Positions 1 through 9,607 of a stretch of DNA of 64,000 nt are shown in pieces. The translations under genes and the position numbers were made by a program. The notes under the pieces are model-generated. The model was not told the origin of the DNA. It searched no databases and saw nothing but the letters and a program-made list of their open reading frames with translations. How positions within the stretch are numbered: position 1 is the stretch's first letter; each line of letters begins with the position of its first letter. The DNA is from Candidatus Hodarchaeota archaeon (GTDB taxonomy: Archaea > Asgardarchaeota > Heimdallarchaeia > Hodarchaeales > Hodarchaeaceae). The DNA lies in assembly GCA_016840285.1 (NCBI GenBank), contig JAEOSR010000095.1, forward strand, positions 6,240 to 70,239. Direction: 5' to 3'.

Positions 1-758
1 TGGGTGAAATACCCCCTCATTGGTTCCAATCCAATTATGCGAGCGACTTCGAAACCAAGAGTATGTTTTTCCCGAGTTTCACGAGCAAGGAGTAAGTTCA
101 AAGCTTTACGAGCTGCTCTACTAGTTCTACGTTGAGGATGTAAGGCTAAACAGTGCAATACTGCGGTTGTATTTGTGCGACATCCCCAACGGGAATGAGC
201 GAGTTTCCGATATCCTGCAATGAAACCTTTTATCCCAGCTTTCGTTCCTGCTGGCCATGATCCATCTTCTAATCGATGAGTCATTAGCCATTCATAACCA
301 CGTTCAGCTCGTTTATCATGAGAATATCCGCATGCTGCTATAGCCCGTAAGGGAAACGCTGTTTGTAAAGGAATCATATCATATCCTCCGTCAATTGTCT
401 GTCTCTTAAGAGGAAGTGGCCAAGAACCATCTTCAAACTGTTTTGTAAATAGAAACTCAATCCCATTCTGAACGGAGGGATGATCTGATGAAAATCCTAA
501 GAATCCAAATCTTAACAATACCATCGAAGTTGACGTGATTTTATCTGAATAACTAAATAAACTTGGAAAATCAACCCCTTGCCATGAACCGTCAGACTGC
601 TGAAACGAAATTAGATTTGTAATCAGGGGATCTGAGTCTAGCATCTCTATTAATTCTTGGATTTCTGAATCTGATTCTGGTTTATGTAAGAGTTCCCTTA
701 AAACCTGTAAACGTAAGCATGGAGATGGGTCTGCTAAAAGTAATGGAATCCAGTTCAC
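1..758 (-). CDS. Squalene-cyclase/prenyltransferase-repeat protein (3' end beyond window)
   Basis: This open frame runs leftward off the window, so only about 252 N-terminal residues are visible. It has three copies of the Q/L-x-D-G-S-W signature of terpenoid cyclase/prenyltransferase alpha-toroid repeats: QQSDGSW at about 53-59, QFEDGSW at 107-113 and RLEDGSW at 162-168. I infer an alpha-alpha barrel; whether it is enzymatic cannot be told, because the DxDD region of real squalene-hopene cyclases is not visible. The start is a GTG whose last bases overlap the UvrA stop (GTGA, four bases), a layout typical of translational coupling. There is no signal peptide. A non-catalytic repeat protein is as likely as a cyclase. 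Confidence 0.6.
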   Translation of the reverse strand, partial: MNWIPLLLADPSPCLRLQVLRELLHKPESDSEIQELIEMLDSDPLITNLISFQQSDGSWQGVDFPSLFSYSDKITSTSMVLLRFGFLGFSSDHPSVQNGIEFLFTKQFEDGSWPLPLKRQTIDGGYDMIPLQTAFPLRAIAACGYSHDKRAERGYEWLMTHRLEDGSWPAGTKAGIKGFIAGYRKLAHSRWGCRTNTTAVLHCLALHPQRRTSRAARKALNLLLARETREKHTLGFEVARIIGLEPMRGYFT

Positions 759-3700
759 AAATGTCCCTCCATTGCAGTGGAAAGGTATGGAGCTGTAGGT
801 GTATCCCCCTTAGCTACTTCCTCAGGTGTACCCTTCGCAATAATGTACCCTCCTTCAGGTCCCCCCACAGGCCCCATTTCTATGAGCCAATCGCTTGCTG
901 CAAGAACATGTAGGTGGTGTTCAATTACTAAAACAGTGTTTCCTTCATCGACCAATTCATGAAGAACCTCTAATAACTGAGAAACATCTTTTAAGTGAAG
1001 TCCAACCGTGGGCTCGTCGAAAATGTACAAAGTCGATGTTTCTGATTTTGATTTCTTTTTACAGAGCTCTTTAGCAATTTTTAATCGTTGACATTCTCCT
1101 CCCGAAAGGTGGATTCTTGGTTGACATAAAACTAAATATCCAAGTCCAACTTTTTTTACTGCGTTTAATGGACGAGAAATTCTCTGGTCATACTTAAACA
1201 GATCATATATTTGATTAAGTGTTAAATTATATAAATCAGGCAATGTATATCCATGTAGTCGAACCATCCATGCTTCTGCTGTGAGACCTGTTCCCTGACA
1301 AATATCACAATGAGTGAACACATCCGGTAGGAACCCCATGTCCATTCGAATTCTCCCCCTCCCCTTACATGCAGAACATTGTCGGTATAAATTTTTTTCA
1401 TCTAATTCGATAGCTTTAGCATCGTCACTTTCCATAAATAAGGAAATAAGTGGCTTTTTTAAACTTAAATAGGTAAAAGGACTGGTTACTTCTTGTTTTG
1501 ATTGATCAATGATAATAGCTCTTGAGGGTGCTCCTTCAATGGAACCATATTTTCCTGGTTCTATTGGTTCGTATGCAACTGATGTTGTATGTTTTTTAGG
1601 GGACATTATACGACCTAGAGTATCAATCAAGAGGGTGCTTTTTCCTGAACCAGAGACACCACATACAGTTGCAAGAGTACCTAATGGAATTTCTATAAGA
1701 TCTCCCTTAAGGTTATTTTGAGCTGCACCGTATAGTTTTAACCATCCTTGAGGTTTTCTGTAAGTTTCATACTTTTTAGGACGTTTAAATCGTCGTTTTC
1801 CTTGTAGCCACATTCCTGTCACTGTATTAGTATTTGAAACTTCTTCAACTGTACCTTGTGCTACAATTGTACCACCAGATTCCCCTGGTCCAGGCCCAAT
1901 ATCTATTATATAATCAGCAGCCATTATCACTTGAGGATCGTGTTCCACTACAATAAGCGTATTACTCTCTCGAAGGTTACTTAGAGCGTTAAGTAATCCA
2001 TCAATTTCACTTGGATGAAGTCCTCTGGTCGGCTCATCCACTAATACAGTGAGAGAGGTTAAACTACTCCCTAATAATCCTGCTAATCTTATACGCTGTG
2101 CTTCACCTGCACTTAAAGTCATAATTACTCGTGATGCTTCGATATAACCTAATCCAACTTGGTTTAAAAATTTTAAACGATGAACTACTGTCTCCAAACT
2201 ATACTTTGCAATGTGTGTGTGTATATCTGGTATCGAAAGATTTTGTAATACCTTTAAGAGGTGGTTAAAGGGCATCTCATTTAATTCATGAATATTATAT
2301 GAATTTAAAGTCACCTTTAGATATTCAGGTCTAAATCTTGTCCCATTACATTCAGAACATATTTCTGAGGTGGTGTAGGTGCCACCTACGTCCCAATCCC
2401 CTATCCACCCATAGAAACCTCGAAAATCAATTGTTCTTGTATAGTTCTCATTTTTTTTGCTCCTGCTTTCAAATGCAACTTCTAAAGGTTCCTTTACTCC
2501 GAATAGGAATGCCTGTTGGGCTTCAGTACTCATTTCATTCCATGGAGTAGATATGGGATCGAAATGATAACGATTAGCTAAAGCTTGAACAACATAATAT
2601 CCTCCATTATATCGCTTGCAAAGATACCCCTTTGGGAAGAATCCAGGAGAATACATTGCTCCTTTGCACAGAGGCTTCTCAGGATGAATTATTAACTTTT
2701 CTGGTTTAGGAACTTGGAGTGTTCCTATTCCTTGACATTTAATACAAGCAGATGCATAGTTTGATGGCGAGAAGTACTTTGGTTTAGGAATAGGATAATT
2801 CTTTTTGCATTTAGGACAAATCCAATCCTCTTGATGTCTCTGGCATGAAACATTACATTTAGAACACAAAAATTCTCCAAAATGCGAAATGAGAATTGCT
2901 AAATGATGAGAAATTTCAATTATTAAACCCACAGTTGAACGATAATTATACCATCTACCTATTCGGCGAGGGTCAATACTAATAGTCACACCAAGCCCTG
3001 ATACTGATTTAACGGGTGCTTCAGGGCCTTCCCGTAAACCCTGACGTTCGTAAAGGGAAAGTGTCTCGAGATATCGTCTTTCTGCTTCAGCTTTCAAAAC
3101 ATCATTAATTAAACTTGATTTTCCTGAACCTGATACTCCTGTAACTACTGTTAATGCTCTTTTTGGAAATTCAGTTGTAATATTTTTCAAGTTATTAGCA
3201 TAGGCATTTTCAATTTTGATTGTCCCTGACTTCCTGACAGGTCGAGTTTCCTTTAATTTGGGATGTATTGTTTCCTCATACTGAAGTCCTTGGGTTGTTA
3301 ACGATTTACTTATATCTAATAATCCTTGGGGAATGCCATTGAAAATTAATTGACCTCCATCGGGTCCTGCTCCAAGTCCAAGATCTACAATCCAATCCGC
3401 TGCCCGAATAAAATCTGAGTTATGTTCCACAACTACTATTGTTGCTCCACTGCGAACTAATTTATCTAAGACAACCAATAGACATGATACATCATGTGGG
3501 TGGAGCCCAATTGAAGGCTCGTCAAGTAAAATCAGTTGATCCTTTAGCGATTTCCTTCCCAAGTATTTTGCTAACTTTACTCGTTGAGCTTCTCCTCCAG
3601 AGAGGCTTGGGGATGACTGTCCCAGAGGAAGATAACCTAAACCAACGTCTCGGAGCGCTTCAAGTATTCGTTTTGCTGTACTTCGATGTTTTGGTGTTAA

Positions 3701-5647
3701 CGCCACTTTAGTGAACCATTCATATGCTTCATCAACTGAAAGCTCATAAAAATCTGCTATAGATAGTGATTGATCTTTAAATTCTACTGTTGATGCAAGA
3801 ACTTCAGCAGAGAATCGTTTTCCTTCACAAAGATCACATCGAATCCAAGCTGACGGTAAGAAGCGCATTTTAACTTCATTTGCTCCCATTCCCTTACAGT
3901 TCATACACCATCCTTCCTCACGATTAAATGAAAAGTGAGAAGAGGAGAGCTTCGTGAATTTAGCAAAAATATCCCGAATTACAGCTGCTAAATTGGTGTA
4001 CGTTGCTGGATTCGACCGCGGGTTTTTACCAATAGGTGATTGATCCACTAGAACAGGTTTTAGCTTTAGTCCTTTGATTTGTTTACATCCAATCGGTTTA
4101 TCATTTTTCAATGATTCGTGTAGGACTTCTTCTATAAAAGTACTCTTACCACTTCCACTAGGCCCTGTTATTATAGTAAAACGACCAATTGGTATTTTGA
4201 CATTAATTCTTTTTAAATTGTGTTGATTTGCTTCAATTATCTCTAAGAACTGAGTTGGAGAAGAACGATGTTTTGGAATAGTCACCCTTTCTTGCAGGCT
4301 GAAGAAACGACCAGTGTAACCATTTGTTTTCCATAAGGAAGGTAATGTTCCAGTAAATACTACATTTCCACCTTTTATACCCGCACCTGGTCCAAGATCA
4401 ACTGCCCGATCTGCTGAGGCTGCTGCGATTCTATCATGCTCAACAAATATTATTGGTCCATTAAGCTGCTGAAATGCTGGAAGTAGTTTAGTGACATCTG
4501 TTATACTTAACCCAATTGTGGGTTCATCCAACACATAAACCATATCTTCTAGTCGACTTAATAATGCTACAGCTAAACGTACTCTCTGAGATTCCCCTCT
4601 AGATAATGTTGGGGAAGAACGATTCAAGGTGATATATCCTAATCCAACCGTTAGTAAGGCTTTTAATCGTCTTTTTATTTCAGAAATTAAACGATCTGCA
4701 GATGGTGGAAGCTTTGGATCTTTGAAAAGGGTATTAGTTTCAGCGATTGACAAGTTTAGAAGATCTAGTAGGCTTAATCCCTTCCATGTAATTGACAAGG
4801 CATCTGGGTGTATACCTGTTCCTTGACAGTTATCACAACCTTTTCTTTTACAAAATGGACAAGGGATGTTGAAGATAGATGATCTTACTTCTTTAATCCA
4901 CTGGTTACAAATTGGGCATATATTTGTTACAGGAAATGTTGCAAGCTTTTGATCTTGAGTTTCAAACCTAATATTTATTGCATTTACTCCCAGCGCTGTG
5001 ATTTTTTGAACTTCTTTTCGGATTTCATTTGATGATAGTGATTTATTTATTTTTTTAATTTTAATTTCGATGTTGTGTGGCTTTTGTGGACTTAATTCTT
5101 CTGATAGATACCATTGTCCATCTACAAGAAGAACCTCTCTCCCAAACTCTCTAACAAGACTATGGAGTAAAGACCTATGACTCCCTTTTACTCCTTTTAC
5201 TAAAGGAGCGTAAAGACTTATTGAGTTAGTTTCAGTAAAAAGGGATATTATATCAATTATCTCATCCTCAGAAAAAACTCTAATGTTTGATCCACAACCA
5301 GGGCAATGACGCTGGCCATAATTGATGTAGAAAATTCTTAGAAAGGGGTGTATTCCAGACGCAGATGCTAATGTAGAAAGAGGATTACGATTGAGAACAT
5401 TTTGTTCAATTGCGATTGTTGGCCCTAATTCTGAGATTCGGTGGACACGAGCAGGAGCTAATCGGGGCTTAGATCCTCGTGTAAATATTTCCGAAAAACG
5501 TCGTCGGGCTTCATGATAAAGGGTTGAAAATACAAGAGAACTCTTCCCACTGCCAGAAATTCCAGTTACAACAGTTAAACCATCTTCAAATTCAACATTG
5601 ATGTTTTGAAGGTTGTTCTCATTCGCACCTTCTATTTGGATTTTCAC
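755..5647 (-). CDS. uvrA: Giant tandem UvrA-like ABC ATPase (four nucleotide-binding domains)
   Basis: At 1630 residues this is about 1.7 times a normal UvrA (about 940) and is an in-frame duplication. Four Walker A motifs of the G-x-S-G-S-G-K-S type lie near residues 30, 495, 839 and 1330. Four ABC signatures follow near 349 (LSRGESQRVRLA), 682 (LSGGEAQRVKLA), 1179 (LSAGEAQRIRLA) and 1514 (LSGGECQRLKIA). Both even-numbered domains carry the UvrA zinc finger C-x2-C-x19-C-x2-C. Copy one keeps a region resembling the UvrB-binding domain (YAPLVKGVKGSHRSLL). Copy two lacks it but keeps an insertion-domain-like region (KGAMYSPGFFPKGYLC onward). UvrA recognises damaged DNA in nucleotide excision repair; related large UvrAs may instead serve drug resistance or other DNA transactions. 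No uvrB or uvrC is in the window. It is coupled to the repeat protein downstream. Confidence 0.92.
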   Translation of the reverse strand: MKIQIEGANENNLQNINVEFEDGLTVVTGISGSGKSSLVFSTLYHEARRRFSEIFTRGSKPRLAPARVHRISELGPTIAIEQNVLNRNPLSTLASASGIHPFLRIFYINYGQRHCPGCGSNIRVFSEDEIIDIISLFTETNSISLYAPLVKGVKGSHRSLLHSLVREFGREVLLVDGQWYLSEELSPQKPHNIEIKIKKINKSLSSNEIRKEVQKITALGVNAINIRFETQDQKLATFPVTNICPICNQWIKEVRSSIFNIPCPFCKRKGCDNCQGTGIHPDALSITWKGLSLLDLLNLSIAETNTLFKDPKLPPSADRLISEIKRRLKALLTVGLGYITLNRSSPTLSRGESQRVRLAVALLSRLEDMVYVLDEPTIGLSITDVTKLLPAFQQLNGPIIFVEHDRIAAASADRAVDLGPGAGIKGGNVVFTGTLPSLWKTNGYTGRFFSLQERVTIPKHRSSPTQFLEIIEANQHNLKRINVKIPIGRFTIITGPSGSGKSTFIEEVLHESLKNDKPIGCKQIKGLKLKPVLVDQSPIGKNPRSNPATYTNLAAVIRDIFAKFTKLSSSHFSFNREEGWCMNCKGMGANEVKMRFLPSAWIRCDLCEGKRFSAEVLASTVEFKDQSLSIADFYELSVDEAYEWFTKVALTPKHRSTAKRILEALRDVGLGYLPLGQSSPSLSGGEAQRVKLAKYLGRKSLKDQLILLDEPSIGLHPHDVSCLLVVLDKLVRSGATIVVVEHNSDFIRAADWIVDLGLGAGPDGGQLIFNGIPQGLLDISKSLTTQGLQYEETIHPKLKETRPVRKSGTIKIENAYANNLKNITTEFPKRALTVVTGVSGSGKSSLINDVLKAEAERRYLETLSLYERQGLREGPEAPVKSVSGLGVTISIDPRRIGRWYNYRSTVGLIIEISHHLAILISHFGEFLCSKCNVSCQRHQEDWICPKCKKNYPIPKPKYFSPSNYASACIKCQGIGTLQVPKPEKLIIHPEKPLCKGAMYSPGFFPKGYLCKRYNGGYYVVQALANRYHFDPISTPWNEMSTEAQQAFLFGVKEPLEVAFESRSKKNENYTRTIDFRGFYGWIGDWDVGGTYTTSEICSECNGTRFRPEYLKVTLNSYNIHELNEMPFNHLLKVLQNLSIPDIHTHIAKYSLETVVHRLKFLNQVGLGYIEASRVIMTLSAGEAQRIRLAGLLGSSLTSLTVLVDEPTRGLHPSEIDGLLNALSNLRESNTLIVVEHDPQVIMAADYIIDIGPGPGESGGTIVAQGTVEEVSNTNTVTGMWLQGKRRFKRPKKYETYRKPQGWLKLYGAAQNNLKGDLIEIPLGTLATVCGVSGSGKSTLLIDTLGRIMSPKKHTTSVAYEPIEPGKYGSIEGAPSRAIIIDQSKQEVTSPFTYLSLKKPLISLFMESDDAKAIELDEKNLYRQCSACKGRGRIRMDMGFLPDVFTHCDICQGTGLTAEAWMVRLHGYTLPDLYNLTLNQIYDLFKYDQRISRPLNAVKKVGLGYLVLCQPRIHLSGGECQRLKIAKELCKKKSKSETSTLYIFDEPTVGLHLKDVSQLLEVLHELVDEGNTVLVIEHHLHVLAASDWLIEMGPVGGPEGGYIIAKGTPEEVAKGDTPTAPYLSTAMEGHL

Positions 5648-5862
5648 AGTTTCATTACCACAGACTAATCTTCTTTATTTCATTATCTAGGAATTTTAGT
5701 TCTTTGTACATTGGATCATTTTGTCAATATTTTTTAACTATCTGAAAGTGGTAATTTCGATAAAAAAACCCATTCACAATTAGATGCACACTGCAAATCA
5801 TGACGTGATTATTTTCCTATCTTCATACAATTGGTCTATTGGATTGAGGAGAGATAAAAGAT

Positions 5863-6684
5863 TTAAGGAAGTAATTGCTTAATTCTTGTCCAGAATGCAT
5901 TTGGATTATCCTGATGCATTGTATGACCAGCTTTAGGAATATATATTAGGGGTAATTGTGATTTTTCAACTAGTTTTTCTGACGTGAAAAGCCCCTTATT
6001 TCCCTCTCCAAATATAAAATGAACTAAGCAATTATTATGCGCTTGAGTCGCTGCTTGTAATCGAGGGAGAAGCTGATTACTTTCTGAAATAGAAACCAAA
6101 TCAATACTCGAAGCCCAAAGCGGTATTGGGCCTATTTTATCAAGTTCCTTGAAGAATTCTCTTAGTTTATCATCAGCATTCTCATTGAGATTACCAAGCC
6201 AAGTCTTAAAGTTCTCTTTAAACTCTTTAAGTGAGTATTTTGCAATTTTAGAAGAAAAAAAGGCGTCATTTACATCCAAATTTCCTTCCATATAAAATAA
6301 TCTTAAAACGTTAATATTGCAATCTGTTTGTTTTAATTGTTCAATAAGAGAAATCGCGATCGGACCTCCCATAGAGTGAGCAAGAATCACTAGAGATTCA
6401 ACATTCTCAGAAACTAGTAGATTCAACAAAGTTGAAGCTTGGTTATCCATAGAATAAATTTCTATTTCAAATGGTTTAGATGACTCACCATACCCACATA
6501 GATCAGGTATTATCCACGAGAAATAATCTAGGTTATATCTCTCAAACTGACTTAAAAACCATTTTTTGTTTCCTCCCAATCCATGAATAAACAAGATATC
6601 ATAATCTAGCTTCACCTTGACTGTCCGATAATACGATATTGTACCAAAATTATATGTGAATTTTTTTGTACTAATCTCAGACAT
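5863..6684 (-). CDS. Alpha/beta hydrolase
   Basis: This is a 273-residue single-domain alpha/beta-hydrolase-fold protein. Visible features are the oxyanion-hole loop FIHGLGGNKKWF, the strand-turn DLCGYGESSKP, the nucleophile elbow AHSMGG with its serine near residue 106 (an A-x-S-x-G version of the usual G-x-S-x-G) and a C-terminal GHTMH that supplies the catalytic histidine. There is no signal peptide, so it should be cytoplasmic. It lies upstream of, and on the same strand as, the UvrA gene and 28 bases downstream of another hydrolase, which suggests a two-gene operon of hydrolases. Esterase, lipase or peptidase activity cannot be distinguished from sequence. Confidence 0.85.
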   Translation of the reverse strand: MSEISTKKFTYNFGTISYYRTVKVKLDYDILFIHGLGGNKKWFLSQFERYNLDYFSWIIPDLCGYGESSKPFEIEIYSMDNQASTLLNLLVSENVESLVILAHSMGGPIAISLIEQLKQTDCNINVLRLFYMEGNLDVNDAFFSSKIAKYSLKEFKENFKTWLGNLNENADDKLREFFKELDKIGPIPLWASSIDLVSISESNQLLPRLQAATQAHNNCLVHFIFGEGNKGLFTSEKLVEKSQLPLIYIPKAGHTMHQDNPNAFWTRIKQLLP

Positions 6685-6712
6685 AATAACATCTCAAAGT
6701 TAGGCAATTTAG

Positions 6713-7741
6713 TCAAGAATAATTCTCATTTATTTTGCGGAGTAGTGACCGAAGCCAGAAAATTAGGGACAAGTGTCCTCCTGGATATGAATAAAGTGGT
6801 TTTTTCAACATTCTAGCAAGATTTTGAACTCTATCAAATTGGACAATTCGATCATAATGCCCTCCAATAATCGCAGTGTGAGGATTAGTGGTATAAGGAG
6901 CAAAATACTTCAAGTTACAAGCATAAAGGATTTTATACCAATTGGTTCGTCCTCTCCTTTTTAACTGAGAGACAATATCAGTAGAAATAGGTACAATTTT
7001 AGAATTCAGCCTGAAGATAAAAGGACTAGCAAGAGCACAAATAATGTCCACATCAGTGAGAAATTGAGTAGTTAGTGCCGCTAAATGTCCTCCTAAAGAA
7101 ATACCAAACATAATAACTCTTTCATATTTTTCCTTTAAATAATACTGGATTATGAAAAGAATCTCTTGAATAGACTGCCGAATGGCTTCTAACATTCGAA
7201 TTGGATTACCATTGAGATAATAAGCTCCAGAAAAAGGCGAATCGTTTGGTTGACGATGGAAATGATAGGGTAATTCAAAAGCAAATATATCACTATGGAA
7301 AATTTGGTCAAATAATCGAAAATAGCTCATTTCATGGAGCGAAAAAGTTGTCTCAGCGAATCCATGAATGAAAAGAACGACCGTTTTTTTATTTTTGCTA
7401 TTCCTGTTCTTTTTAACTCTATAGTGGTAAGCTATCATACGGAGATTGCGATGATATTTTTGTTGTTGTAAAATCAGCGATAATGGGCGGAACGGGCTTG
7501 GAATTTGCCCACTAAATCGAAGAAATCTACCTACTGAAACTGGTTTATTCCATTTAATATCAAATGAATCTGCCTTAAAGTCCTCAAGGAAAAAGTCTCG
7601 GGGATCCCTACGATAATATTGAGTGTATCTCGAAATTAATGATGAAGATAGGTCCTCATCTTTTATTTTTCCTTTATTTCTGTATTTAAGATAGTTTATA
7701 ATTGGATACTCTACCAAATCGCTAGGTACAAGTGGTACCAC
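6713..7741 (-). CDS. Alpha/beta hydrolase with long N-terminal extension
   Basis: This 342-residue protein has about 110 residues before the hydrolase core begins at VLFIHGFAETTF. The nucleophile elbow is GISLGGH, with serine near 216. A late GGHYDRIVQ gives the acidic-residue region, and YPGGHLSLIF supplies the catalytic histidine. The FELPYHFHRQP strand and the insertion around it recall the ABHD18/DUF2048 group, but that match is from memory and weak. It precedes the second hydrolase by 28 bases on the same strand, so the two are probably co-transcribed. The substrate is unknown. Confidence 0.8.
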   Translation of the reverse strand: MVPLVPSDLVEYPIINYLKYRNKGKIKDEDLSSSLISRYTQYYRRDPRDFFLEDFKADSFDIKWNKPVSVGRFLRFSGQIPSPFRPLSLILQQQKYHRNLRMIAYHYRVKKNRNSKNKKTVVLFIHGFAETTFSLHEMSYFRLFDQIFHSDIFAFELPYHFHRQPNDSPFSGAYYLNGNPIRMLEAIRQSIQEILFIIQYYLKEKYERVIMFGISLGGHLAALTTQFLTDVDIICALASPFIFRLNSKIVPISTDIVSQLKRRGRTNWYKILYACNLKYFAPYTTNPHTAIIGGHYDRIVQFDRVQNLARMLKKPLYSYPGGHLSLIFWLRSLLRKINENYS

Positions 7742-7854
7742 AAGATAAGCTCCTTAAGTATCAATTGAAAGAGGAAGTCATATAGTTTATTGGTACAGCT
7801 TTAGGGTTTTTAATAAGATGTTTATTTCTATGACAAAAAATTTTTCAACACTCT

Positions 7855-8250
7855 TTAAGATGATAATTCCTCTAAAAGTATCATTGCTTGATCTGCTTGT
7901 GTTTTTGGAACAAAAAGGTGATCATGATAATAAGCTGAAACCACGTTCACACTGATTCCTGATTCTGCGAGTTTATTAGTTATTGCAGCTAAAAAACCTA
8001 TTGCTGACAGATTAGAATGAACTGTAAGTATAAGCCATTTCCAGATTTCTTTATAATCAAGAGAATTGAGCTCTGCGATTTCTCTCTTAATAATAAGTGT
8101 AATTCCTTCTTCTTCGTTAAACATCAAAAGGGGTGTGATTTTTAGTTTAGAAAAGTGAGTATCCGAAATTGTACAAAAAACAAATTCATCATCGACTAAT
8201 TTTGGATTTATTGACCTTAATAGGGTCTTCAAGTTAGAAATGCCAACCAA
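7855..8250 (-). CDS. ACT-domain protein (DUF2241/COG3602 type)
   Basis: This 131-residue protein resembles the short stand-alone ACT proteins of the COG3602 group. It has two ACT-like halves: residues 1-60 (VGISNLKTLLRSINPKL, then FVFCTISD) and residues 65-131, which contain the ACT core LTVHSNLSAIGFLAAITNKL followed by GISVNVVSAYYHDHLFVP. ACT domains bind small ligands, usually amino acids, and regulate enzymes allosterically. No partner enzyme is adjacent, so the target is unknown. The hydrolase pair lies downstream on the same strand, with a 113-base gap. Confidence 0.85.
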   Translation of the reverse strand: MVGISNLKTLLRSINPKLVDDEFVFCTISDTHFSKLKITPLLMFNEEEGITLIIKREIAELNSLDYKEIWKWLILTVHSNLSAIGFLAAITNKLAESGISVNVVSAYYHDHLFVPKTQADQAMILLEELSS

Positions 8251-8884
8251 AAAATCACCTCTTATGGAAATCAGCTCTACCCATGATTTCTTATTAAGAA
8301 TTTGCTAGCAGAGAGACATGAAATCCAAATAAAAAAGTAAAATTTTATTAGTAGTAAAAGATTGAGGGGGGATTTGGATTTAGTTAATACTTTTTCCTTC
8401 TCCTCCCTCTAAATCTTCCAGTAACCATAAAAAGGCTAATAACGAAAGGTATAGTGGGAGGTGTGGGAGTAATTTCTACTAATTTTAATCTATCTTGATT
8501 TTGTGATTTTGACATTATGAATCCCATCTAAATTATATACTCATATATTATACATTATATTTAAACTATTTGTTTTTTATATCATTTCATTGATGGTATA
8601 TATATTTCTTTCGATTTTTGGGATTGAGGGCGAAATGAGTTTATTCAGCTTCTGAATACTCATGATTAGCTTTATTATCGGTGTTGAGAATAAGAAAAAG
8701 CTCAATGATAACATAAGATTGAATTATTTCTATCTAATTTACGGTATTTTCTAAAAGAATTCCAAATAAAATACTTTTCTTTATTGCATTGCAATGTATT
8801 TCTTATCTATTTAAGCAAATTATGAGATACTTTTTTATTTCATAAAATGCTATTCATTGGTATGAATTTAGGGAATCGAAATGA
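8251..8884. other. Long AT-rich intergenic region
   Basis: About 630 bases separate divergent genes. The only coding candidate is the 43-codon frame at 8384-8515. The remainder is very AT-rich with several TATA-like runs, notably around 8535-8610, compatible with promoters in either direction. I see no tRNA, no clear palindrome and no strong terminator hairpin. Confidence 0.6.
8384..8515 (-). CDS. Possible 43-residue tail-anchored peptide or remnant
   Basis: A short ATG-to-TAA frame encodes 43 residues: a polar N-terminus, a Thr/Pro stretch (TPTPPTIP), a hydrophobic segment (FVISLFMVTG) and a basic tail ending RRRKKY. This is the architecture of the C-terminal anchors on the surface proteins elsewhere in this window (13785-14384, 24746-25864 and 25963-27402), but here it stands alone. 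It may be a real small membrane peptide, the remnant of a lost surface protein, or chance. No convincing ribosome binding site is seen. Confidence 0.3.
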   Translation of the reverse strand: MSKSQNQDRLKLVEITPTPPTIPFVISLFMVTGRFRGRRRKKY

Positions 8885-9520
8885 ATGATAATTTACGCTA
8901 TTTTTATAATAATGGATGATGGCAGAACAATACTTTCAGAACAATTTCAATCTATTGAGGGTGTCAAGGATAGTATCTTATTTGGTGGATTGTTCACCGC
9001 ACTTCAGTATATAACTGGTGTTATGACCAATAGTGATGATGAAATCTATTCTATTGAGGTTGAGGGCCTTTCTTATCATACTAGATCATTTGGTTCCATT
9101 CGTATTGTAATAGTTAATGATGTGCCTGACAATCCAGAAGATATCATTCAGACTATTGGATTAAGGTTCATCAAAGAGTTTGGGGATGTATTAATACAAA
9201 GAGATTTTAATCTAGATATTTTTAAACCTTTCAAAAAAGAAATTCATGAAATATTGCGAGAAAAAACAGTCATTGATGAATCAAGATCGATTAAACCTGC
9301 TTTAAAGCTCAGAACTGCAGAGATTTTTAGTTTACCAAACCATTTACAATCAACAGCACTGGCTTTAATATCACTAGAGAAAGGAACAATAATAGCTATT
9401 GCACAAGAAAGTGGTGAAAAAATCACAAAAACTGAAAAGAATATAAAAATTCTTCAGAATATGGGATTTGTAGGAATGAAACAAACTAATGGTAAGACAA
9501 CGTATTTTTGTTCCTTCTAA
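8885..9520 (+). CDS. Longin-like domain protein with C-terminal winged helix
   Basis: This 211-residue protein appears to have two domains. Residues 1 to about 125 show the longin-type pattern: an initial hydrophobic strand with a turn (IYAIFIIMDDGRTILSEQF), a helix (LFGGLFTALQYITGV), paired strands (SIEVEGLSYHTRSFGSIRIV) and a long helix (IIQTIGLRFIKEFGDVL). Residues 145-211 look like a winged helix (STALALISLEKGTIIAIA, then KILQNMGFVGMKQTNGKTTYF). Longin folds in Asgard archaea are linked by homology to eukaryotic trafficking proteins and small-GTPase regulators. The ATG at 8885 is used because an ATG four bases earlier is out of frame. The function is not established. Confidence 0.6.
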   Translation: MIIYAIFIIMDDGRTILSEQFQSIEGVKDSILFGGLFTALQYITGVMTNSDDEIYSIEVEGLSYHTRSFGSIRIVIVNDVPDNPEDIIQTIGLRFIKEFGDVLIQRDFNLDIFKPFKKEIHEILREKTVIDESRSIKPALKLRTAEIFSLPNHLQSTALALISLEKGTIIAIAQESGEKITKTEKNIKILQNMGFVGMKQTNGKTTYFCSF

Positions 9521-9607
9521 CTTTATCTATTTTATTTAAAGCTTAATTTATTCACTAAAAGAGATTCTAATTAAATTCTCTCTTTCTATAAAAGGAAAGA
9601 AACAGAA

